Positions 51,197 to 59,583 of a stretch of DNA of 64,000 bases are shown here, piece after piece. Below the pieces are notes generated by a model. It was given only the letters and a program-made list of their open reading frames with translations, searched no databases and was not told the origin of the DNA. The position numbers were made by a program, and so were the translations under genes. The stretch comes from JASTVH01 sp042862465. GTDB taxonomy: Bacteria; Pseudomonadota; Gammaproteobacteria; Pseudomonadales; Oleiphilaceae. The first letter of the stretch is position 1. Every line of letters starts with the position of its first letter. The stretch lies in NCBI GenBank assembly GCA_042862465.1, contig JASTVH010000001.1:610236-674235 (forward strand), in the 5' to 3' direction.

Positions 51197-51676
51197 TTAC
51201 CGCAGACGCGCATGCCATCCCAGAAACATCCAGCGCAACACATAGAGGGACAAGACAGGGATCAGCAGCCACTGCAGCAGGGGAGTAGCGCCGGTGCCCA
51301 GCAGCGGTAGGCGGGGCATCTGCGCGTTATAGCTCCAGCGCTCGCCGGCCCCGGTGGCCCAGGCCTCGAAGAGCACCGTCACCACCAGCCCAACCGCAAG
51401 GTACGTACCCAGAGTGCGCCCTGGCCACGGTCCTTGCAGCCAGTAGCCATCCCTCGACACTAACGCTGCCACCCCATACACAAACAGCGCGATATTGGCA
51501 TCTCCGACAGTGGCCCGCGTACAGAGCCAGATTACATCCGCGTGGGACGCTTCCGCCATTCCCACGAAAAAGGGCACCTGGAGCATTTCCCAGAAAAAAT
51601 GCAGGAAAAAGCTGGTCCCCCAGACCATGAGTGCCAAGACAAGGCCCGTGTACCAGGGCCTGCTCAAAAGAACCAT
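51197..51676 (-). CDS. Polytopic membrane protein of unknown function
   Basis: 159 residues with four or five membrane helices (TGLVLALMVWGTSFFLHFFW, NIALFVYGVAALV, YLAVGLVVTVLFEAWATG, LLQWLLIPVLSLYVL). His and Glu sit inside the first helix (LHFFWEMLQVPFF). It is not assigned to a family. It overlaps the outer-membrane protein gene by 13 bp and is the last gene of an ABC export operon. Confidence 0.7.
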   Translation of the reverse strand: MVLLSRPWYTGLVLALMVWGTSFFLHFFWEMLQVPFFVGMAEASHADVIWLCTRATVGDANIALFVYGVAALVSRDGYWLQGPWPGRTLGTYLAVGLVVTVLFEAWATGAGERWSYNAQMPRLPLLGTGATPLLQWLLIPVLSLYVLRWMFLGWHARLR

Positions 51677-52797
51677 AGCGTCTCCAGCAATCCAAGGGGC
51701 TCCAACCGCCCGTATTCACTGTCGTCATCGCCGCCAAACAGCTGGGCCCCGGCGGTAAGGTAAACTTCCGCGGGTACCGGCAAGGTCCAGGTGGAGCGGG
51801 GGTAGAGTACCCAACTGGCGTCGTCGGCGTTGCGGATGGCCACTACCCGGTATTGCCAGAAGGGATTGATGTCCTGCCACACCAACAGGCCGGTGTAGTG
51901 GCGTTCGGCGTAGAGTGCCTCCGTGGCGGTCAGGCGGCTGAGGTCGAGGGTCTGCAAGGGCACCGGGCGGCCGTTGTAGAAGTACTCCAAGGCCAGGTTG
52001 ACCCCGTTGCGGAAGGACCAGTTGAGGTTAGCCACCGCCTGCCAGTAGCTGCCCCCCACCTCCGGTTCGCTCCAGACGATTTCCGTGCGCCAACCGGTGC
52101 CGGCCAGCGAGCCACTGCCGCTGAGTCCGGCCTTGCTGACGTCGGCGAATTCGCCCGCCATCAGGCCGAGATCGGCACCCGCCACATAGCGCTTGACCCG
52201 CGCCGCCGTACTGGCCTGGTCATCGTCATGTTGTGGGGCGTGCACGGCACTGATGCGGCCCAGGGCGCCCCAGGGCTTGTCCCAGAGCAGGGCGTCCACA
52301 CCGAGGCGTTCTTCCGGCTCCAGTTGCAGCGGGCTGACCGGGTTGAGGATGTCCATGGGGTTCCAGATCAGAGCGGTGGACCAGTTCACCTGCTGCCGCC
52401 CGAGGCGCAAGTCGCCCACCGGTGAGCGCCACTGGACGGTGCCGCGGTAGAGCTGGTGGCGGGCTACCGCGTCGCCGGATTCGTACAGCTCGTCCTGCAG
52501 GTCCCAGTAGCGCGGGTCCGGGGCATCCTTGAGCAGGGCGAACTCGGGGCTGTCGAGGAAGCTGCCGGTGATCAGTTCCAGATCGTAAGCCGCCTCCAGG
52601 GTCCAGTCGCCCTTGCGATAACGCGGTTCCAGGCGCAGGCGGGTGAGATTGGACACGTAGGGGTCGTCGTCCACCAACGAGCGAGAGCCGACGGTCAGGT
52701 TCTTGAGCGAGCCGGAATGGCTGAAATCGGCCCCGGCGACGGGTGTTATCGTCACACCGAGGGTGGCGGCGAGCAGCAAGGCTAGGTGTTTACCCAT
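51664..52797 (-). CDS. Outer-membrane beta-barrel protein of the ABC export operon
   Basis: 377 residues. A signal peptide ends VAGADF; the rest alternates as beta strands with porin-like features (LRLGRQQVNW, YDLELITGSF, TSFFLH-free) and a terminal aromatic pair (TLWFF). The barrel resembles DUF1302/alginate-export-type porins only loosely. It overlaps the FtsX permease gene by 8 bp, so it is likely the outer-membrane partner of that transporter. Confidence 0.72.
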   Translation of the reverse strand: MGKHLALLLAATLGVTITPVAGADFSHSGSLKNLTVGSRSLVDDDPYVSNLTRLRLEPRYRKGDWTLEAAYDLELITGSFLDSPEFALLKDAPDPRYWDLQDELYESGDAVARHQLYRGTVQWRSPVGDLRLGRQQVNWSTALIWNPMDILNPVSPLQLEPEERLGVDALLWDKPWGALGRISAVHAPQHDDDQASTAARVKRYVAGADLGLMAGEFADVSKAGLSGSGSLAGTGWRTEIVWSEPEVGGSYWQAVANLNWSFRNGVNLALEYFYNGRPVPLQTLDLSRLTATEALYAERHYTGLLVWQDINPFWQYRVVAIRNADDASWVLYPRSTWTLPVPAEVYLTAGAQLFGGDDDSEYGRLEPLGLLETLWFF

Positions 52798-55297
52798 GGC
52801 GAATCGCCTCCACCGGGTCCAGTCGTGAGGCCCGCCGGGCCGGGTACAGGGCCACCAGCACGGAGCACAGGAACAGCAGCAGGCTGGGCAGCCAGACGTG
52901 GTCGAAGATCAGCACCGGATAGATCCTGTCGGTTACTCCCGGTATGGCTTCGAAGGAGCCGGCGATGGCGGACAGGTCGATGCCGGTGCGGTTGAACCAG
53001 GCCACGATCAGCGTCCCGATCGCCGCGCCGGCCGCCATGCCCAGCATTGCCAGGAACAGCGCCTCGAACAGGATGGTCAGCACCACCTGGCCGGCGCGGG
53101 TGCCCAGGGCCAGCATGACGCCCAGCTCGCGGGTGCGCTCCATGACCGACATCACCATGGTGTTCATCACGCCGATGGCGACCACCACGAACACCACCGC
53201 CAGAATCAGGTAGAAGTCGATCTGGCTCATGTCGATCATCTGCACCACCACCGGCAGCAGGGTTTCCCAGTCCTGGGCTACCAGATCGTCACCGGGCAGG
53301 GTTCGGTTCAGGTTCTGTGCCAAAGCTGTGCTTTGGGTGCGGTCGTTCAGGCGCAGGGCAATGCGTGAGGCCTGGTCTGCCTCGAAGCCAAGCAGGCTGC
53401 GGGCCCGGTCGATACCGGTGAAGACATACTCGCTGTCGAACAGATCGCTGCCGGTGCGGTAAATCCCGGCGATGGGGTAGGCACTGGATGCCAGGTCGCC
53501 GTTGTCCTGCTGCACGGTGACCACCAGTTTATCGCCGAGGCGGGCGTTCAGTTCTTCGGCCAGCTTGCGGCCGATCACCATACCCTCGCCCCCCGGTTGC
53601 ACGTAATGGCCCTCAACCATGTAATCCGAAAGCCGGGTGACCTGTTGCTCCTGTTCCGGCGCAACACCCACCAGTTCTACCGGACGGCTGGTCCTGGGGT
53701 TGGCCACCATGGCCTTGCTCAGGACGCGCGGGGCGACGGCTTCGACGTTGGGCTTTTGCGCCAGCGCCTGTACGCGGTCGGAGGTCTGGTCGATGCGCAG
53801 GGCCGGGGAGAGGTCCACATCGTGGCCCTGCTGCATCACCTGGACATGGCCGCTCAGCTGCTGGGTGGAGTTGCGGATCATCTGCTCGAAGAAGCCGTCG
53901 GCAAAGCCGTACAGGAACAGGTAGGCGGCCAGGCCGAAGGCGGTGGCGGAGGCGGTGATCAGCGAGCGGCGCGGGTTGCGGAACACCGAGCGCAGGGCCA
54001 TCTGGGCGAAGATCAGGACACGGTTGTTGGAGGTGACTTCGGCGCGGACCCGGCGCAGGCGGTTGGTGGCGCTGCGGTGGGCGTCCATGGCTTCCAGCGG
54101 GGTGTGGCGGCTGGCGATCCAGACCGGCACGATGGCCGAGAGCAGGGCCACGATCACCACCACGACGCCGATGATGATCCAGCGGTCCGGGCTGGTGGTG
54201 GGGTAAACGATGCCGCTCAGCCCCGGCATGGTGTCCATGGCCTGGATATAGGCGGTGAAATCGAGGCCGTGATTGGCGTAATAGGCGGTGACGGCCAGCC
54301 CCAGGGCCAGGCCGAGGGCGTAACCCACCAGCGCCAGCAGGGTGGTTTCCATCAGCACCAGCTGCACGATGCGCGCACCGGGGGTGCCCACCGCCATCAT
54401 CACGCCGAATTCCCGGCCCCGCTCCATCACCGACATCAGGATGGTGTTGACGATGCCGGCGGCCACCACTACGAACACCACAAAGATGACGATGTAGGTG
54501 ACCGCGTTGTGGAAATCCACCATCTGCACCAGCGACGGCAGCAGGGCCGGCCAGTCGAGCACTTCCACGCCGCGCTCGGCCAGCTTCTGGTTGAGGGTGG
54601 CCACCAAGGGGTCGAGCCGCTCGGGATCGTCCACCCGCGCGGCCACCTCGGTCACCCGCCCCCAGAAGGCGTACAGGGACTGCGCGGCTTCCAGCGGCAC
54701 CTGAGCCACGCGCCCGTCGATGCGCTTCACCCCGGTGTCGAACAGGCCCACTACTTCGAAACGGTCGGCGCCGATGGAGCCGTCCGCCGCCTGCACCACC
54801 AGCGCCAGCTCGTCCCCCAGGGATACCTCAAGCGCCCGGGCCGCTCCGGTGCCAAGAACGATTTCGTTGCCCGATTGCAGGTAGCGGCCCTGGACGATGG
54901 CGCGGTCGAGCCGGGTCACCGTCTTCTCCTGCACCGGGTCGACACCCATCACCTGCAGCGCCCGGGACTGGTCGGCCAGGCTGGCCAGGGCATGGCCGGT
55001 CATCCGGGGCGTGGCGGCATCCACACCGGGTACCTCGGCCACGGCCTGGGTCAGATTCCATTGCTGCGGCAGGGCGATGTTCATCTCCTGCTCGTCGTGG
55101 AAGCCGCGCTTGTGCACCTTGAGGTCACCGGTCACATAGCCGGTCATGTTGTTGATCATCTGGGCGTTGATGCCGTCGATGAAGGCCCACAGGAACACCA
55201 GCCCGGCCACGCCGACGACCAGTGAGAGCAGGGTGATGCCGGTGCGGCGGCGGTTGGCCCGCAGGTTGCCGAGGGCGAGTCGCAGCCAGGCCATCAT
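52790..55297 (-). CDS. Tandem-fused FtsX/MacB-type ABC permease
   Basis: 835 residues made of two complete MacB/LolE-like permeases in one chain. Each half starts with a membrane helix (LRLALGNLRANRRRTGITLL; FAQMALRSVFRNPRRSLIT), has a periplasmic MacB domain, and ends in three helices with the FtsX signature (MSVMERGREFGVMMAVGTPG; MSVMERTRELGVMLALGTRA). A single chain therefore replaces the usual dimer. It works with the ATPase and the LolA-like protein next door, which suggests lipid or lipoprotein movement. Confidence 0.9.
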   Translation of the reverse strand: MMAWLRLALGNLRANRRRTGITLLSLVVGVAGLVFLWAFIDGINAQMINNMTGYVTGDLKVHKRGFHDEQEMNIALPQQWNLTQAVAEVPGVDAATPRMTGHALASLADQSRALQVMGVDPVQEKTVTRLDRAIVQGRYLQSGNEIVLGTGAARALEVSLGDELALVVQAADGSIGADRFEVVGLFDTGVKRIDGRVAQVPLEAAQSLYAFWGRVTEVAARVDDPERLDPLVATLNQKLAERGVEVLDWPALLPSLVQMVDFHNAVTYIVIFVVFVVVAAGIVNTILMSVMERGREFGVMMAVGTPGARIVQLVLMETTLLALVGYALGLALGLAVTAYYANHGLDFTAYIQAMDTMPGLSGIVYPTTSPDRWIIIGVVVVIVALLSAIVPVWIASRHTPLEAMDAHRSATNRLRRVRAEVTSNNRVLIFAQMALRSVFRNPRRSLITASATAFGLAAYLFLYGFADGFFEQMIRNSTQQLSGHVQVMQQGHDVDLSPALRIDQTSDRVQALAQKPNVEAVAPRVLSKAMVANPRTSRPVELVGVAPEQEQQVTRLSDYMVEGHYVQPGGEGMVIGRKLAEELNARLGDKLVVTVQQDNGDLASSAYPIAGIYRTGSDLFDSEYVFTGIDRARSLLGFEADQASRIALRLNDRTQSTALAQNLNRTLPGDDLVAQDWETLLPVVVQMIDMSQIDFYLILAVVFVVVAIGVMNTMVMSVMERTRELGVMLALGTRAGQVVLTILFEALFLAMLGMAAGAAIGTLIVAWFNRTGIDLSAIAGSFEAIPGVTDRIYPVLIFDHVWLPSLLLFLCSVLVALYPARRASRLDPVEAIRHG

Positions 55298-55980
55298 GAG
55301 CGGCGCTCCTCGCGTTCAATCTGCCCGTCCTTGAGGTGGACCACCCGCCGGGCCCGCTCCATCACCATGGGGTCGTGGGTGGAGAAGACGAAGGTCACCC
55401 CGTGCTCGTCGTTCAACTGGCGCATCATATCCAGCAGGGCGGCGCCGGTCTTGGAGTCGAGGTTGGCGGTGGGCTCGTCGGCCAGCACGATGGCCGGTTT
55501 GCTGACGATCGCCCGGGCCACCGCCACCCGTTGCTGCTGGCCCCCGGACAGTTCCGTGGGCAGGCGGGTCTCCAGGCCTTCCAACCCCACCTCGGCCAGA
55601 ATCTCGCGGGCCTGCTGGCGGCGCTCGCGGAAGGGCACACCGCGCAGCATCAGCACGTATTCCACGTTCTCCTGGGCCGAGAGCACGCCGATCAGGTTGT
55701 ATTCCTGGAACACGAAACCGATCTTCCACAGGCGCAGAGCGGTCTGCTTCTTGCGGTTAAGGCCGGTGATCTCCTGGCCGGCGATCTGGATACGCCCGGA
55801 GGTGGGCTCGTCCAGGGCGCCGATCTGATTGAGCAGGGTGGTCTTGCCCGAGCCCGAGGGGCCCACCAGGGTGGTGAACTCGCCGGCGTCGATGGTCAGG
55901 GAGACCTCATCCAGGGCTTTGACGGCGATACTGTCCTGGCGGTAGATGCGCGAGGTGTTTTCCACATTCACGATGGCCAT
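55294..55980 (-). CDS. ABC transporter ATP-binding protein (LolD/MacB class)
   Basis: 228 residues with Walker A GPSGSGKTTLLNQI, Q-loop FQEYNLIG, signature LSGGQQQRVAVARAI, Walker B VLADEPTANLD and H-loop STHD. It powers the fused permease, whose gene overlaps by 4 bp. Confidence 0.95.
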   Translation of the reverse strand: MAIVNVENTSRIYRQDSIAVKALDEVSLTIDAGEFTTLVGPSGSGKTTLLNQIGALDEPTSGRIQIAGQEITGLNRKKQTALRLWKIGFVFQEYNLIGVLSAQENVEYVLMLRGVPFRERRQQAREILAEVGLEGLETRLPTELSGGQQQRVAVARAIVSKPAIVLADEPTANLDSKTGAALLDMMRQLNDEHGVTFVFSTHDPMVMERARRVVHLKDGQIEREERRS

Positions 55981-55989
55981 GGCGTGTCC

Positions 55990-56739
55990 TTACTGTGGGT
56001 TGCGCAGGCGGCGCAGGGTGAACAAGTCGTCGTCCAGGGGGATATCGAATTCGATGGACTCGATCTCGATGACGGTACGGGATTCGGGGTCATCCGCATC
56101 CACCATGGTCCAGCGGGTGGGAATTGGCCGCCCGTCCAGCGTCTCGATGGCGCTGTAGGTCATTTCCTTCACGGCCTTATCCCGCTCGCCGTAATAGGTC
56201 ATGGCCACCGGGATACGGTCCTCGCGGATCGAGAACGCCAGACGGCTCCAGACCACCGAGGCGTCCGGCTTGGGGGTGGAGCGCACCTGGTAGACCGTGA
56301 CGCCGTCCCGCTCTTCGCTGCCGGTGACCTCGTGCCTGTAGTCGTCCACGAAGGAGCTTTCCTTGACCAGATCGTCGTTGGAGAAATTCGATCCCATCCA
56401 CGGCTGGAGCATCATCGAGGGCGGAATCTTGATGGTGCGGTCCACCTTGGGCAGGTAGTTCCACATGGCATCGCCGATCCGCAGCGAGCCGATGCCGGCT
56501 TCCTTCTTGGGGGCGTGGATGCGGATCAGGGTCTTGTCCGGCCGGTCCATCCAGGCTTCCAGGTCCAGTTCGCGGGTCCAGTATTCGGTCTCGATGCGCA
56601 TGGTGAAACGGCCGTGGTTGGAGTCGGACCAGAGGGTGTCTTCCATGCCTTGGACCAGATCGGCACCGTCGGGAACGGGATTGGCACCCGCCAGGGGAAT
56701 GACGGCTAAAAGCAGCAGTAAAAGAGGTAACCCATTCAT
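55990..56739 (-). CDS. LolA-like outer-membrane lipoprotein-sorting protein
   Basis: 249 residues with signal peptide (LLLLLLAVIPLAGANP) and the half-barrel fold of LolA-like periplasmic carriers (FTMRIETEYWTRELDLEAWM, GDAMWNYLPKVDRTIKIP, SFVDDYRHEV). It is first in the operon LolA-like, ATPase, permease, barrel, membrane protein. Together these look like a periplasm-spanning lipid or lipoprotein export route separate from the essential Lol system. Confidence 0.85.
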   Translation of the reverse strand: MNGLPLLLLLLAVIPLAGANPVPDGADLVQGMEDTLWSDSNHGRFTMRIETEYWTRELDLEAWMDRPDKTLIRIHAPKKEAGIGSLRIGDAMWNYLPKVDRTIKIPPSMMLQPWMGSNFSNDDLVKESSFVDDYRHEVTGSEERDGVTVYQVRSTPKPDASVVWSRLAFSIREDRIPVAMTYYGERDKAVKEMTYSAIETLDGRPIPTRWTMVDADDPESRTVIEIESIEFDIPLDDDLFTLRRLRNPQ

Positions 56740-56871
56740 GGTGTATTCCTTGTTGTTTTGATGACGTCTTTATCCAATGCTTTCTTGAATAGCACCTTTG
56801 AGTAACTCATAGGTCAAGGGAGGAGCTTGATCCTATCGCACTAGAATGTCGTAGAAAGTGCGCCCGGCGAT

Positions 56872-56885
56872 TTGAGCTTTGTCAA
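56872..56885 (+). promoter_or_regulatory. FNR-like box before the cytochrome c gene
   Basis: TTGAG-CTTT-GTCAA keeps the TTGA-N6-TCAA core and lies 35 bp before the NTTCAG box at 56920. It is less certain than the perfect sites at 24038 and 33659. Confidence 0.45.
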
Positions 56886-56919
56886 AGACAAGGGCTGCGG
56901 CAGGGGGATGGTGTGTTCT

Positions 56920-56942
56920 ATTCAGGTTGGGTTCAGTTTCAG
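56920..56942 (+). promoter_or_regulatory. NTTCAG triple-repeat box before the cytochrome c gene
   Basis: ATTCAG-GTTGG-GTTCAG (11-bp period) is followed immediately by a third half, TTTCAG (56937-56942). It lies 77 bp before the ATG at 57019. Confidence 0.6.
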
Positions 56943-57018
56943 CGGGGATGCTGTGGTGCGCGGGCCGGAAGAATGAGCGAGCACACCGGGTAAACACTGA
57001 AGAAGGAAGGAGGTTGTT

Positions 57019-57489
57019 TTGTCATTGATCAAGCAAGCCCTGGCTATGGCGAGGCGCACTGTCCGATGTGGGATTCTGGGTTTCGGCCTGCTCGTGGTAG
57101 CGGGCTGTTCCGGGGATTCGGATACAACGTTGCCATCACCTTCTCCGGATCAACGCTGGCATTCTCAGGCGCAAAGCGATCAGGGAAAAGCAATCTACCA
57201 GCGGTACTGCCAGGACTGCCACAATGCCCGCGCCCGCGGGGTACGCCAATGGAAAAAACGTGATGCGCAGGGCCACTTTCCGCCGCCGCCCCTCGATGGC
57301 ACCGGTCACGCCTGGCATCATTCGCTGCCCACCCTAATGCAGACTATTCGCGAGGGTGGTCAGCCCAACGGCGGCCAAATGCCGCCATTTAAGGACAAAC
57401 TTAACACCCAGCAGATGCTTGCCGTGATGGCTTATTTTCAGAGCTACTGGCCGGATCGTATCTACCGCCGCTGGGCCCAAAAACACTGA
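57019..57489 (+). CDS. Cytochrome c lipoprotein
   Basis: 156 residues. GAAGGAAGGAGG precedes the start. A lipobox VVAGC30 anchors it to a membrane; the haem motif CQDCH is at 64-68 and the axial Met is probably in NGGQMPPFKDKL. The fold is a small class I cytochrome c. It may pass electrons to or from a periplasmic oxidase in the copper or low-oxygen response, as its promoter suggests. It stands alone and is convergent with the next gene. Confidence 0.88.
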   Translation: MSLIKQALAMARRTVRCGILGFGLLVVAGCSGDSDTTLPSPSPDQRWHSQAQSDQGKAIYQRYCQDCHNARARGVRQWKKRDAQGHFPPPPLDGTGHAWHHSLPTLMQTIREGGQPNGGQMPPFKDKLNTQQMLAVMAYFQSYWPDRIYRRWAQKH

Positions 57490-57497
57490 GGCCCAGT

Positions 57498-57527
57498 CCC
57501 CGCCCTGGCGTATCGGTCAGGGCGGGG
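57498..57527. terminator. Bidirectional hairpin between convergent genes
   Basis: A perfect 10-bp stem CCCCGCCCTG/CAGGGCGGGG with a 10-base loop, between the cytochrome gene and the His-rich gene. Confidence 0.65.
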
Positions 57528-57533
57528 CGGAAG

Positions 57534-57869
57534 TCATGGCTGGGGTGAATCAAAGATGGTGCGTTTGCGCTGGTATGCGCCCATCCCCTCGGGGACAGTG
57601 ACGCCTCTGTAGGTATGGGTGTGGCGAATCGTCTGGCCTTGGCCTGGACCCGCCGCGGTATCGCCATGCATTTCGTGAATGTGCTGAATCATGGCGTTTT
57701 CGTCCTTACCATCGCGCCCCTTCATATCTTGCGGCATTCGGTGCATGTGGGTGACGGAGCCACCGCGATCATGCATATTGTCACGCCGACTCGGTACATC
57801 GTCGGCCAAGACAGGCGACGATAGCATGAGGGATGTTAAGGCTGCCGCCAGTAGAGTCTTGCTGTTCAT
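57534..57869 (-). CDS. His-rich secreted small protein
   Basis: 111 residues. Start 57869 follows AGGGAGGG. A signal peptide (SKTLLAAALTSLMLSSPVLA) is followed by many His and Met (THMHRMPQDM, MIQHIHEMHG, IRHTHTYRGV). It probably binds copper or another metal in the periplasm. Its promoter carries an exact NTTCAG box, placing it in the same regulon as copI and the Met/His-rich protein. Confidence 0.75.
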   Translation of the reverse strand: MNSKTLLAAALTSLMLSSPVLADDVPSRRDNMHDRGGSVTHMHRMPQDMKGRDGKDENAMIQHIHEMHGDTAAGPGQGQTIRHTHTYRGVTVPEGMGAYQRKRTIFDSPQP

Positions 57870-57966
57870 AAAGAGGCCCTCCCTTTGATTAATCGAGCGA
57901 ACTATCCAGTTGTCCTTACTGGTCTTTACCATCCTTGATGGTTATCTTCGATTTAAACAGGAAAGC

Positions 57967-57983
57967 CTGAATAGAAACTGAAA
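57967..57983 (-). promoter_or_regulatory. NTTCAG direct-repeat box before the His-rich protein
   Basis: On the minus strand TTTCAG-TTTCT-ATTCAG, then 10 bp later TTAAAT as -10. It lies 98 bp before the start at 57869. Confidence 0.65.
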
Positions 57984-58143
57984 TTGGAGCATAGAATCGC
58001 TCCCCCACAACTTTATGGGGTGGTTCAGCTTTTTTAGGAAATACCAGGTGGTAAAGAGCCTTGATCCTGTTCCCTCCTGTGCGGCAGTGGCGGGGCACCC
58101 AAGCTCATGTTTGTCGGAGGTTGTCAGGCCTCCACCACTTCTG

Positions 58144-58950
58144 TTATTGGCCGGATAGAAAAGGTTGCAGCAGCATTCGGTCCAGCCTCAAATCTCGTTG
58201 TGTCCGGAAGTCTTCGATCCCCACGGTCATCCTGAGGTGGCCTTTCCTGGGCTGATCTCGGTAGGTTCCAAACAGCCGATCCCACCACGGCAGGTTAAAT
58301 CCGAAGTTGCTATCAGTCTCGCGCCGGATAATTGAATGATGCACACGATGCATATCGGGCGTCACGACAACAAGGCGCAACCATCGGTCGATCCGGCGTG
58401 GTAGCTGAACATTGCCATGATTGAACAGGGCGGTCGCATTCAGCAGCACCTCGAAGGTCATCACAGCCACTGCGGGTGCCCCCAGCGCCAGGACCATGAT
58501 CGTTTTAATCATCATCGAGAGCAGTATTTCCAGGGGATGAAAACGCAGGCCCGTCGTGACGTCGAATTCAAGATCTGCATGGTGCATCCGATGCAAGCGC
58601 CAGAGCCAAGGTACCGCATGAAAGAGCCGATGCTGGAAGTAAATGGCGGCATCCAGAACTACCACCGTGACAACGATGGAAAGCCACATTGGCGCAGCGA
58701 CACCGTTGAATACCCCCCAGCCATTCTCCGAAGCGATTAGGGCAATGCCAGTCGCCGTAAAAGGGAGCAGTAGCCTCACCGTGAGTGTGTCCAAAGCGAC
58801 AATAAGAAGGTTAGCCGGCCAACGCTTGCGTCGGTGTATCCGTTGCGGACGGCGTGCTGCTACAACTTCCCAGGTGGCGATGATAGCCAGCATGGAGAAA
58901 AAGAACCCCATACGGATCAGCGGTTCATGGGTCAGTAGTGCGTCGTCCAT
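58144..58950 (-). CDS. Sterol desaturase/fatty-acid hydroxylase-family membrane protein
   Basis: 268 residues from ATG 58950 (GAGG upstream). Four or so membrane helices carry the di-iron His boxes of the family: HRLFHAVPWLWRLHRMHH and later MHRVHHSI, with NFGFNLPWWDRLFGTY. It probably inserts a hydroxyl or double bond into a membrane lipid using O2. It is unlinked to other genes by operon. A role in membrane adaptation to metal stress is only a guess. Confidence 0.88.
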   Translation of the reverse strand: MDDALLTHEPLIRMGFFFSMLAIIATWEVVAARRPQRIHRRKRWPANLLIVALDTLTVRLLLPFTATGIALIASENGWGVFNGVAAPMWLSIVVTVVVLDAAIYFQHRLFHAVPWLWRLHRMHHADLEFDVTTGLRFHPLEILLSMMIKTIMVLALGAPAVAVMTFEVLLNATALFNHGNVQLPRRIDRWLRLVVVTPDMHRVHHSIIRRETDSNFGFNLPWWDRLFGTYRDQPRKGHLRMTVGIEDFRTQRDLRLDRMLLQPFLSGQ

Positions 58951-59046
58951 GTTGGCCTCGCATTCAACCTCGGGGCACACATCCAACTGGTTCGCCCCTC
59001 AATACAGTAGACGTCCGATCGCGTTACACCAACGAAAAATGATCAG

Positions 59047-59187
59047 ATGTTGATGAGAAGCGGTAAACGCTATTCCGAAGAATTAAAAAGCGAAGCGGTC
59101 AAGCAGGTGCCCGAGCGGGGCTATAAGGTCGGGTTCTACCTGGTTTCCCCGGGCGGTTGTAAAACACCTGAAAGCTTCCGATCCTGA
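59047..59187 (+). pseudogene. IS3-family transposase OrfA remnant
   Basis: The frame MLMRSGKRYSEELKSEAVKQ followed by VPERGYKVG is the start of an IS3-type OrfA helix-turn-helix. After 30 residues the frame leaves the family and stops at 59187. No OrfB or terminal repeats are seen. Confidence 0.7.
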
Positions 59188-59583
59188 GCATCGAGGATTT
59201 TGCGGCCCTTACCCACCCACGGCAACAAGCTCTTGAAAATCTCGGGCAGTGGTGCGGCCCATTTCAATTGCCTGGATTACCGGAACGACACAAAAATGTC
59301 CTCCTGTTGTATTTTCGTTCCGTCTGAGGAAGAAGCCTAAGGCCGCAGTGGACCGATGATTTACCCTTAAAGTTTCCATTAGGGAAAGCATACTCTTCCG
59401 CTCATTCCCGCGTCTCAGCCTCCTTTCCCCGCTTGGGCTGCTACAGACGCCATGGTGTGCCATATCCAAGCGTAATGGCCTCTGAACAAGCGATGGAAAG
59501 TTTATGGTTAGGACCTTGGAATAGTTATGGGCAAAACTGACATTCAGCTTAACGTGTCAGGGATGCGTCGTTGAGCACCGCTC
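59188..59583. other. Non-coding stretch after the IS3 remnant
   Basis: No convincing gene or transposon end was recognised. A minus-strand open frame of 86 codons (59209-59469) lacks a ribosome site and resembles nothing known. This is the junction between the IS relic and the Tn3-type element. Confidence 0.4.

Noticed and set aside
59209..59469. Minus-strand ORF of 86 codons after the IS3 relic
   Set aside because: No ribosome site and no recognisable family; probably chance.
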